The notes beneath the pieces were generated by a model. That model saw nothing but the letters and a program-made list of their open reading frames with translations. It had not been told where the DNA came from and did no database searches. The translations under genes and the position numbers were made by a program. From Brachycybe producta (taxonomy: Eukaryota; Arthropoda; Diplopoda; Playtdesmida; Andrognathidae): a stretch of DNA of 64,000 nucleotides. Positions 55,283 through 64,000 of the stretch are shown piece by piece; positions within the stretch are counted from its first letter, which is position 1, and each line of letters begins with the position of its first letter. The DNA lies in the NCBI GenBank assembly GCA_036925085.1, contig JAUPFP010000003.1:12774675-12838674 (forward strand), in the 5' to 3' direction.

Positions 55283-56637
55283 TTAAGAGGCTACATCACA
55301 AAATTACTTCGAGAAATCGCCGCAAAGAGCGCTAGCATCGTTTTTCTATTGAGAACATAGACCACCAATGTGTCAAAGAAAAAAACGTTAATTTTTAAAA
55401 TACACAGTCGCGGCGGCAATATGTTTATTTTTCATATTTAAAGTTGTCCAATATTAAGTTTTCAAAGTGCAATGTGCACCTTAAATATATGCTGATCGAG
55501 TGATAGAATGACAAAAAAATTGGTAAGTGTGGTTCTATTTTTAAAAACTATTTGAAAATCGCGAAAAATCGCGTTAAACTCCATTGAGCACGCCCAAATA
55601 AGAAGAAAACATTTATTAAAATGCTCGTAAAAATACTTTTAAAAAACCACAATTAAACCAAAGTGAAGCCAACACATTGGCGCACGTGCTGATTTTTTTT
55701 CTGTGTGTTTCCAATTAGAATATTGGATAGTCGTTTCTGGCACAAATAATCTTCACAAATGGCTGTAGCATTAGAAATAGTATAATAGACGGGCACTCGA
55801 TCATCGGTATGCAACAATTACTTGTTGTATCCCTCAGTATGAATCCTTGAGCGCAGTAAACGTTTCCAGGGGTGCATCCACATATATTTATTAGAAGAAG
55901 TGTACTGCATGTTGAAGCGCATAGCACGTTGGTATTGTTCATCAGTGCACTAGTAAAACAATGTGGTTCTGGAAGAAGAATAAAAAAAAAAAAAATACAG
56001 AGACAGGGTTGATTTTTCTGCAACGAGATTTTCAAAATGATTTCGAGAAAAATCTCATGGAGAACCGCTAGCATAGTTTTTATGTTGAGGTGATTTTGAC
56101 ATTTTTATTTCCCTTAAAAATTGCGAATTTTTAACTTTTAACATCCAATAATAATTAAAATGCTCGTAAAAATACCTAAAAAATAATTTTAAATACCCAC
56201 ATCTAAACCATAGTAAAGCCAACACATTGGCGCATGTGCTGATATTTTTGTCTGGATTTTTAAAATTATTTTTACGTATTGTTATGGACGTTTTTTTTTC
56301 ATATTTGGGCGTGTATTCAATGGAATTTAAACATAAGAGTTAGAAATTGGCGATTTTGAAATAGTTTTTAAAAATAGAACCGCAGTTACCAATTTTTTGT
56401 CATTCTATCACTCGATTAGCATATATTTAAGGTGCACACTGCACTTTGAAAACTTAATATTGGAAAACTTTAAATATGAAAAATAAACATATTGCCGCCG
56501 CGACTGTGTGTGTGTTTTAAAAATTAACGTTTCTTCTTTAACATCGGGTCTATGGGCTCAATAGAAAAACGATGCTAGTGCTATTTGTGGCGATTTTTCG
56601 AAGTAGTTTTGCGATGTAGCCTTTTAACTATAGAAGA
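55283..56637. mobile_element. Family E fold-back sequence surrounding the TIL-like exon (unit 2)
   Basis: Left arm 55283-55690, exon 55715-55968, then a gapped arm from about 56030, the centre, and the right arm to about 56625. Same arrangement as 41152-42530, so it existed before the duplication. The left arm contributes an AATAAA (minus strand, about 55618-55613) that unit 1 has lost. Confidence 0.75.
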
Positions 56638-56853
56638 TATTTTTTGTAAAATATATAAAAATACTATAGGAAATACATTGTTTTTGGGGGTTATTTTTGG
56701 CGTGACTGTTGTAATTCGCTATCGATCTTTTTATTGTATTATATTAAATCAAATTATAATATTTAACTTACCTCTAAATACTGACATCGAATGGCAGCGC
56801 AAGACGACCGCCAGAATGATAACGACAAAGATAGCGAACAGTTGGTGGTTCAT
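55715..56853 (-). CDS. Two-exon TIL-like secreted cysteine-rich peptide (duplication unit 2)
   Basis: Exon 1 (56853-56772, 82 bases) encodes the same signal peptide as the unit 1 gene with one substitution (Val to Met near its end) and ends G|GTAAGT in phase 1. Exon 2 (55968-55715) follows the CTTCTTCCAG acceptor. The total is 111 residues. The central part (AQGFILRDTTSNCCIPMIEC) differs from unit 1 at a single position, but the region between the third and fourth cysteines is two residues longer. The second cysteine of the initial CC pair is replaced by Phe, and the C-terminal tail is almost entirely different. This leaves ten mature cysteines, an even number. The intron is 0.8 kb. Function as for its sister, unproven. 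Confidence 0.78.
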
Positions 56854-57442
56854 TGCAGTAATTAACGTTGCGTATTTTATCGATCAGCAAAGAGAAGAAG
56901 AAGTAGTGCACTTTAATGAAAAATAAAAATGATTACACATTAAAAACTATAGAATATACAATAAACATTACTACACATTATTAATTAACTAGTTTGCAGT
57001 TACCTTTTAAATTGTCCTTAATGTTCTTTTTTTTTAACGGTTGCAATCGTTTAGATTTGCTATTGATTTATCTCGGTTATGAAATGACACCTACCTGGCA
57101 ATTTTTGTTTTGTATTATATCAATGTTATTGTTGACAGATATGTTTATTCTAGAGAAACCCGAACATATGGTTTCGTTTATAATAGGCCAAGTTCTATGC
57201 ATACTTCACTAGAAATACATGTTGGCTTTGTTGGGTTTGTCTAAATGCAAACAGGATCTTGATGCCACATGCTAGGTATATTGAGAATACAAAGAATTAT
57301 TTAATTTTACGATTCAAAGTGGTAGAGCTAAAAAACGAACAGGGTCGTTTTTTTTTTGTTCATTTTTCAGAATGGCTATTTAAAAGTTTCATGTCGATCC
57401 CGCAGGGTTTACAAGATTACGGATAATTGAGTAATAAATTGT

Positions 57443-57589
57443 ACAGGCAAGTGTGCACAGTACTAGAATTTTGTTGTTTGCCCCGCCTTTTTATGAGCGC
57501 CATCAATTTCAAATTGGTTTGTTACTTGATCTGTTGTCATAAAAGGGCGGAGCAAATGAAATTTTAGTGTTGAACACTTGCCTGCCTGT
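57443..57589. mobile_element. MITE, family D (unit 2)
   Basis: Counterpart of 43950-44096, nearly identical. Confidence 0.75.
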
Positions 57590-58169
57590 ATAAATTGTGT
57601 ATTCATGCTTGAGATTTATTTACTGAACAAAACAAAGTTCAGGATGAATCATGAATATTTAATAAAATTTTTATTTAAAAAAAGGACATGGACCTTGGTC
57701 ATTTCCCCTCCCCAGTTCTTTTCACTGAAACAGCATCAGTAAGTGGGTCGTCCACAAACGTGTGTCGTCACTTCTTTGGTCTCCAGGTTTTAAGTTGTTG
57801 GGAATAGGTAAAATATATTTGCCTCATAGGAGTTGACCAAAAATTGTGAGAAATGAACGCATAAAAAGAGCAAATAGGGTCTCACAACCCAGGGCGGTGT
57901 GGTTTTAACTATTGTGATTTAAAACGTGTTCATGTTATAAATTTAAAAAACGTGTTTTAAAAAAAAAAGACTGTGAAGAAAAAATTAAAAAAAAAAACGG
58001 TGGGAAAAGAAAAAACGCGAGAAAGAAAGAAAATTGATCGGTTTAAGTACCTGTCCCCGAGATTACTGAATGATTCAGTTAGAAATGTAAATTAAAAAAT
58101 GTTCGTTTTTTGAAAAAAAATCATATTTTATTTTTTTTTTTAAGGTGGGGGGAGGAAATGCAAAAAAAG

Positions 58170-58257
58170 CCTTTCGTAGAACTGAAACAATCAGAAATCA
58201 CGATTCGTCACCACCATGGTGGTGAATCGTGATTTCTGATTGTTTCAGTTCTACGAT
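58170..58257. repeat. Near-perfect 85-base hairpin (unit 2 copy)
   Basis: TCGTAGAACTGAAACAATCA pairs with TGATTGTTTCAGTTCTACGA, and AATCACGATTC with GAATCGTGATT, around ACCACCATGGTGGT. Better paired than the unit 1 copy. Confidence 0.82.
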
Positions 58258-58609
58258 AGAGAAAAATACAAAGTTTACATTAGCAGTGAAATGCAAATTA
58301 ATGAATTATGAATATAAATTATGTCAGATTCGTTAATTAAATCATTTTAATTACCTTCACTATACGATAGTAAATCTGAAAAACATTTTTTTAAATTTTG
58401 TTTTAAAAAATGTTTGACACTTAATAAACTTTGATAACTTAAAAAAAACATTATATTAAAAACACGTTCATTTTCAACACTTAGTAAGGTTGGGAAATGG
58501 AAAATAAGAAAAATAAAAAAAAAACGTTTTTTTTAAAAAGAAAAAAAAAACATCAAGAAAAAAAAAACACGTTTTTTACAACACTAGTTTTAACACCTTT
58601 TTTAAAGGA

Positions 58610-58800
58610 GTGCGCGTGTACATATCCGTACATGGATGCGTATACATGTATGCATGGGCATGTTTAGCTATTTACATGTGCACGTGTGTACATGCACATA
58701 CACAATACACATGCACGCACAATAAAATAAAATTGGTTGTTTGATATATCAAAGCATACATTAAAGCAAAGGAGGTCCATAGGGTTCCTTGAATTCCTTG
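58610..58800. repeat. Minisatellite-carrying repeat, one flank (unit 2)
   Basis: CGTACATGGATGCGTATACA, a shortened minisatellite, then GATATATCAAAGCATACATT. Matches 47915-48115. Confidence 0.65.
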
Positions 58801-59293
58801 GTATCTTGATAGTGACCATTCTGATCTGTTCTCAAGGGTTTTATTTGTCTTGAAAGAAATGTTATGAGTTGCCAAAAACTAAAACTTTCGTTGAAAAGTT
58901 AAAGGGAAATTCATGGAAAATGACAGGTAATGAAATGGTTATTGTAAAAAAATTATAAAAACAGTAGATTACAGTTTTACGATGAACAATAAAAATTGGA
59001 CCCATTGGTTATTTTAATTTTAAGAAATTGGTTTTGACCAATCGGATACCTTAAAAAACTCATTTTTGGACTAAACAAATTTTTTAGCTTTTCCTTCAGT
59101 TATTCTTCATTTTAGCTAATTAACCTAAAATGTTTAGGTATTTTAATGCATTGTAATTAGATGTCTGATTTCACTATAGCTTGACCTCAAGATAACTACA
59201 TTTCAATGAAGATACTGACGAGATGTTACTCATAATTTTCATAGAAAATTGTTACAAGAAGCCTTAAAATAAATAATTTTATTAAGAATTATA

Positions 59294-59430
59294 AAAAACA
59301 AGGACGAGTCAAAAAGTTCTCGGTGAAAAATAACTGGCTTATCTCGGACCGTATCTCTTCAAAGTAGTCTCTTTGTGAATTGATGCACCAAAGCAAGTAC
59401 TGTTCCAAATCACTTTTGGACCGTGTTCCA
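59294..59430 (-). pseudogene. Transposase C-terminal remnant (mariner-like)
   Basis: Minus-strand translation gives DLEQYLLWCINSQRDYFEEI, then a short tail ending in a stop at about 59294. The C-I-x(4)-D-Y-F-E pattern resembles the end of mariner-type transposases. Upstream the frame is broken. Unit 1 keeps only the last dozen codons (48598-48625) because 59325-59838 is missing there. Confidence 0.55.
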
Positions 59431-60002
59431 CTAAACTACTAAAGTAATAAAATACAAATTACAAGTAAATGTACCTATAAGTATGGTCTAATAATATTGA
59501 GTTCTACACAGAAACTGATGCTGCCTGTAGATTTCACTAATAACTGCAACTACAAGTTTCTGCTACAAGTAAAGTAATACAAAATAGCTTTGCAGGAGGG
59601 AAAAATGTTGTATTTGAGCAACAATATTTTGCTCTCCTCTGATGCCATGCTGTATGACGTCAAACCTTGAAACTAAAAAAGATAATTGAGTTGCAGTTTT
59701 ATTGGCAAATTCACAAATGATGACAATGGTAAGAGGCGTTTGAGAAAGTTTTTAACGTTTGACCTCATCTTTTTTTTTTTAGAAAAGCAACAAATATTCA
59801 CTCGAATTTTTTTTTACAACACTTTATTCACCCGAACAATAAACAATAATGAATGTTAGTAATTACAAGAGAAATGCAAATGCTAGTACTTTTTGGAACA
59901 AAATGTTGTGATTTCCAAAGATGGTCTAGTAAATTTTAAAAGTATAGAGTAGAATTAAAAGTTACAAGTAAAGATTTCAAGGAACGTACAATTTTTTTAT
60001 AA

Positions 60003-60535
60003 CTAGTGGGGTAACCCCTCATAAGTGACGGGAGCCAAATTCACAGGCAATTCTGCCCAGCATTAGAATTTATTTTCCTCCGCCCTTTTATGACATCAGA
60101 CCAAGTAACAAACCAATTAGAAATTGATGACGTTCATAAAAGGGCGGAGCAAAGAAATTCTAATGCTGGGCACAATTGCTTGTGATAAATTCAAGTTTAA
60201 TTTTGCTACTACAGTATTATCCCCTCTCCTTTTTTATATTTGAAAGATAAAATGAGCTTTTCATTTTCTCTGTTGTGCGCATGCGCGTCGTTTGGTCTTT
60301 TTTTTTTACTCCTTTCATTTCAATTTCAGTTTCCCCCTACCCCTTTTTTCACCTACACGTTTCTCTCTCTCTTTCCCGACCCTTTCCAACCTTTTCCCCT
60401 CTCCAATTTAATATCATGGGGTTCTTATGTGGGGATAGCGCAACATAACGTTGACCTTGAGAAAAAAAAAGTGGTTCATTTAAATTTATATAAATTCCGA
60501 TATGCTTACGCGTTTTTGTCCTTGTTTGCACAGCG
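60003..60535 (-). mobile_element. Helitron-like element containing MITE C (unit 2)
   Basis: CTAG at 60003-60006 on the plus strand with the hairpin just inside; MITE C at about 60047-60182. Counterpart of 48790-49318. The plus-strand frame at 60240-60596 is inside it and not a gene. Confidence 0.78.
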
Positions 60536-60665
60536 TTACCCAGAGATACAGGGAAAGATAGTGGAATTTGCGAGTGAATTTCTTTGCAATTATTAGTCGA
60601 TTCTTTGTGTCCAATATTGCTCTGGAAGTCATTTTGTGAACACAGTAAATGCACTATGCATTTTG

Positions 60666-62509
60666 TTACTCTGTGTCATATTTAAACTTAGCCCCATTCC
60701 TACTATGATGATGAACACCTATATAATGTTTCCCTTGATGAGTTATTCTAGGTTCACGACAGATGCAAGTGGAGGGTGGGATAAAGTTCGCAATGGCATG
60801 ATGACCATACTGCATATGACACAACTGTTGACAGTCCTGAATTGATGTGATGACGATGTTACTACGAAGTTCTGGAACCAAAACTTTTGCTTCCATGCCG
60901 TAAACGTTCTCTGTTGTGTGGACATCGCTATTGTCAAAACAGTTGCATTGTCCAGTAGTTTCATTCAAATTGGCTCTTCCGGCTGCTTCTTTCTCACAGA
61001 AAAGTTGGCATTGTTCTTGCAGCATTTCAACTGTTTTATTATCGATTTTGGCAGCTTCAATTATGTGTCCTATAATCAAGGTATATAATAAATACATAAG
61101 ATAACGAACACAAGCCAAGTGCGAGTATCTTTTATCGTTGATCTGAGCTGTATGTCATATAAATTGCAAACAAAAGAAACTTTGAAGCTCTGGTTAGGGT
61201 CTTACAGTATTAATAAAAAGTGAATATTTGCTTTTTAGCTCAAGTTTTTGGAGCAGGTGTTTTACTTAAGCCTCTATCACATTAACAACTTTTGATGCAA
61301 TAAAACGTGCAATGTGACATGCAACTTCAATGTTTCAAGTGTGATGTGACATGCAACTTGATAAAATTTTCTTTTTAACTAGTGTGAGACGCAGTCTCAC
61401 CGCGTTGAACAGGTTCAACTTTCAGAGACTTTTCAAGTAAACTTTCTGATAAACAACCAATCAGGCCATTTGCCGGAAATGACATATGTAACATTGAACG
61501 AATTCCCGGTTTCATGACTTCCGGTTTATGAACTTCCTCTTAGTTGATCACAGTATGGACACAAACAAAGGGGGGGGGCAGACATTGAAGAAAATCATGT
61601 ACGATTTTCACTACGATTCACAGCAGATCATCGTGTGGATGGAAAGTCATTTTACTTTTTAGCTGCATTTTACTGGATATCCAGAATAGAATTGAAATTT
61701 TAAAATTCAGTAAAACGCTGCTTCAAAGTAAAATGGCTTCCAATACCGTACGAGATTCACCGAAATGTCGGCCCCTTGACATAAACGAAGTTTTAAAAAA
61801 TTGATTGCAACTAGGTTGCATAGTGTGATATAGAAGTATATTACAAAGTTCTAGTTGCAAGTCACATCACAGGTTGCATTGCAAGTTGAATTGCATTGGA
61901 GCTTGCTAGTGTGATAGAGGCTTTAGATGAATAAAATGGATGCTTATGAGCACTTGCACAAACATAAAAGGAACACGATTTTTCAATCGAATGGGCTAAT
62001 TAACTTTTTCCGATTAAGAATTAATCGTGAACCCTACCAGATGTTTTTTTTTCTCTCAACTAAGTAAACAACATAGAGTACATTTTGAACTAAAAATCAT
62101 AAACAGTGAGTGATGCTAATCTTTTAGTTAACTCTCAAATACAGTGATTTCCAAATGGTGTGCTCTGGCACACTAGTGTGTTGTGAGTTTTGCAAAGTGT
62201 ACCATAATTTTTCAAGGCAAAACAAATACTGTGCCACGAGCAGAAAAAGGTTTGGAAACCACTGCTTTAATAGAAATGTCTTGCAAGGAATTTTGAGCAT
62301 GAAAATCATAGATTTTTTACAGCTAGCAATGCATTTTATTTTGAAAGAATTTGTTTTAAATTGAAATTTAAGTCTACAGTTTAAGAGATTTTGTGCAAAT
62401 GGTGTTATCTTATCTACTATCTCTTACCATCAGTTGCATTAATTTCATTGAGCAGTTGGAATGCAATCAATAGTAGGCTTACAGTTGACATAATGACTTT
62501 TCCACACAT
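60666..62509 (-). CDS. Two-exon secreted protein with two C-x3-C...C-x-C modules
   Basis: Exon 1 (62509-62428, 82 bases) encodes 27 residues with a clear signal peptide (MSTVSLLLIAFQLLNEINA) and ends G|GTAAGA in phase 1. Exon 2 (61069-60666) follows TTGATTATAG and keeps the frame, giving 161 residues. The mature part has eight cysteines in two repeats, C-x3-C-x16-C-x-C and C-x3-C-x17-C-x-C, separated by about 50 residues. A His-rich basic tail follows. Repeat 1 and the preceding KID motif resemble the peptide at 12781-13011. The second repeat (C-x3-C, aromatic and Ala residues, C-x-C) is faintly like PAN/WSC-type extracellular domains, which is weak evidence. Alternative: exon 2 is open upstream to an ATG at 61118 with a hydrophobic start, which would make an intronless 150-residue form; I think that segment is intron. 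The intron holds the MITE at 61266-61926 and a hAT MITE. Confidence 0.7.
61266..61926. mobile_element. MITE, family K (AAGCCTCTATCACATTAAC ends)
   Basis: AAGCCTCTATCACATTAACA at the left is matched by TAGTGTGATAGAGGCTTTA at the right. Related left ends (AGTTAAGC..TTATCACTTTAGCAAC) are at 38498 and 49797. TGCAACTTGATAAAATTTTC-type segments are inverted within. Confidence 0.75.
62133..62274. mobile_element. hAT MITE (CAGTGATTTCCAAA ends)
   Basis: Ends CAGTGATTTCCAAATGGTGT and GGTTTGGAAACCACTG match the common hAT terminal pattern CAGTGGTTCCCAA. Flanking octamers CTCAAATA and CTTTAATA agree at six of eight positions. Fragments with similar ends near 40806-41045 may be another copy. Confidence 0.7.
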
Positions 62510-63286
62510 TGTGGCACCTGAAACATTATTTACAAAGTTCAGTATGTTTTTTGTTAAATTCAGATATACGTGTGTTTAAAATCATAAAAAAATGTTCCTG
62601 TCTTTAAAATATTATGAGTTATATACGAAAAGATTATATGGATGGCCCCAGCCATGGTTGTTACCTGGTGCAGAGTGTTGCAGTGGCATTGTGCCACAGC
62701 TCAAACATTCGATTATTTTCATTTAAATAAAGGTTTACATAACAAAATATTAAATAAGAATAAAATAATAATTTTGAGTATATGGTAGTTATGATTTTTC
62801 TATGTTGTAAGCCTATAACACAACAATCAAGCCTTAATACATGTTGCAAACTGAATAATAATTGTTGTGGTTGCTACACTGCAACACACATGGGGCCACC
62901 TATGAAAGGTTGTGATTTTTACTTATAAAATACAATAATATAAAAATATAATATATAAAATATAATTTACTTATAAAAAATTCTTAGTATATATACACTT
63001 GCCAGTCTTACCTTTTAAATAAACCCTTAAAATAAGCTTGAAAGTTTCCGAGACTCCGATAAAGTCACTTCGAAGTGGGTTACAATATATACTTATATGA
63101 TAGTCTAAACAATCTACTGATTATTTATATAGTTCCTAGGTTTTTTTTATTATTATATTTTTAGCAAAGTGTTTTCAATTCATTATAGTTTTTGAAAGTT
63201 TTGGAGAAGACCGAATATAACCTTTTGAGGTAGATATAAAAGCTCCATGGTGAGTTTTTACCATGCATTCTCCATGCATGTTTACG
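62510..63286. other. Upstream region of the 62509 gene and intergenic DNA
   Basis: TTTCAG occurs just before the ATG (minus strand, about 62523-62518), so a 5' untranslated intron is possible. The rest is AT-rich with no gene seen. Confidence 0.35.
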
Positions 63287-63289
63287 TCA

Positions 63290-63384
63290 TATGCACTGTA
63301 CCACCAAGTGGTAACCCTTTGTTATAACAAAGGGTAACCACTTTGTTATAACAAAGGGTAACCACTTGGTGGTACAGTGCATGC
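63290..63384. repeat. Near-perfect palindrome of about 95 bases
   Basis: ATGCACTGTACCACCAAGTG at the left is inverted as CACTTGGTGGTACAGTGCAT at the right. The centre is two copies of CTTTGTTATAACAAAGGGTA, itself palindromic. Cruciform or hairpin formation is likely. Confidence 0.9.
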
Positions 63385-63785
63385 GTCATCTCCATACACG
63401 ATAATGCCATGTATACAGCTGCTTAATTCACTTAAAGGGTTCGTGCGTAAGCTCAATCAATCAACTTGGTTTTCTGACAAATAATGTAGATCCGTTTTTA
63501 ACTTTTCTAAATCTTTAAAATTTTAATCCCATTCGAAGTAATGGTAAACATTATCTGATTAAAAACTATGGGAGCACCACCACATCGACAAAAGTTCAAA
63601 ATTGGCGTCTTTTCATAAATGGAGAAAGCTGCATTTAATTTAACCCAAAATATATTGTTTTGCTGTTTGGCTCAAAAAAATAGAAAAATATATCGTAACT
63701 TAGAAAAAAATCGGCCTTCCACGCAGTTGAAAGACATCACCAATATGCCACCAGCCTGATTGAAACATGAACAAAATTGCGTTCA
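63385..63785. other. AT-rich intergenic DNA
   Basis: No gene or repeat recognised. Confidence 0.35.
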
Positions 63786-63790
63786 ATTCA

Positions 63791-64000
63791 GGGGCGTAGC
63801 TAGGGAACCGCAAGACCCGCAAATGCGGGGAGAGGGGCCGCAGGAGGTTTGGGGGGCGCAAAAAAACGAAATGAAAGTCGACGTATTTTCGAAAATAAAT
63901 CGTCTTTCATTTCGTTTATTGTGAATAGAATTTTTTTTAGGGGGTGCTATTTTGATGAACGGCGGAACGGTCCGAACAAAGGTACGAACAGTCGGAAAAA
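63791..64000. mobile_element. CAGGGGCGTAGCTAGG-ended element, cut by the window end
   Basis: Starts CAGGGGCGTAGCTAGGGAAC, and includes GGTGCTATTTTGATGAACGG and a tail with GAACAGTCGGAA. It is the sister of 30925-31724; the inverted copy of its start is at 31690-31724. Confidence 0.65.

Larger units (their letters stand above)
49330..60535. repeat. Tandem duplication, unit 2 (about 11.2 kb)
   Basis: Directly follows unit 1. It carries the TIL-like gene at 55715-56853. Private sequence includes the Tc1-like inverted pair (49880-51420), Helitron-like and LTR-like copies (52195-54518), and 59325-59838, which unit 1 seems to have lost. Confidence 0.85.

Overview
The window looks like nuclear DNA from an animal, most likely an invertebrate. 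It is AT-rich. Its genes are short, with GT/AG introns and AATAAA poly(A) signals, and most of the rest is decayed transposons (hAT, Tc1/mariner, Helitron-like, LINE, palindromic MITEs) and minisatellites. There are no operons, no convincing tRNA or rRNA genes and no CRISPR array. I cannot name the species.

The supported genes are nearly all small secreted cysteine-rich proteins. Seven exons (exon 2 at 1705-1922, 3760-3950, 8598-8800, 20508-20710, 30210-30403, 41608-41852 and 55715-55968) encode a TIL-like (trypsin-inhibitor-like) cysteine domain. All seven end in the same signature, C-x10-S-x-C-C-x5-C. Where I can find the first exon it encodes a signal peptide and ends after the first base of a codon (phase 1), usually at a gtaag/gtac-type donor. 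One of these domains may be joined across a 5-kb intron to a long Gly/Ser/Thr/Lys repeat protein (35369-35936). A second secreted family (12781-13011 and 60666-62509) has C-x16/17-C-x-C modules instead.

Layout: 1-5 kb holds a MITE, a fragment of a minisatellite-carrying repeat, and two TIL-like genes on opposite strands. 5-20 kb is mostly transposons, including a Helitron-like copy whose GA tract has grown to about 650 bases, with two small secreted-protein genes. 20-38 kb has a TIL-like exon, a LINE remnant, a well-bounded hAT derivative, the split repeat-protein/TIL candidate, and arrays built on TTGCCCTAAA, including about 40 copies of a 16-base unit. 38.0-60.5 kb is a tandem duplication of about 11.3 kb. 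Each unit carries one TIL-like gene, and the units differ by several transposon-sized insertions. One such insertion in unit 1 is a 2-kb repeat with 1.3 kb of alternating purine-pyrimidine DNA. 60.5-64 kb has the two-exon C-x-C gene, two MITEs and a long palindrome.

My reading is a fast-evolving cluster of secreted disulfide-rich peptides that grows by tandem duplication inside very active transposon territory. The peptides could be protease inhibitors, defence peptides, or components of a secretion or adhesive; the sequence alone does not decide between these.
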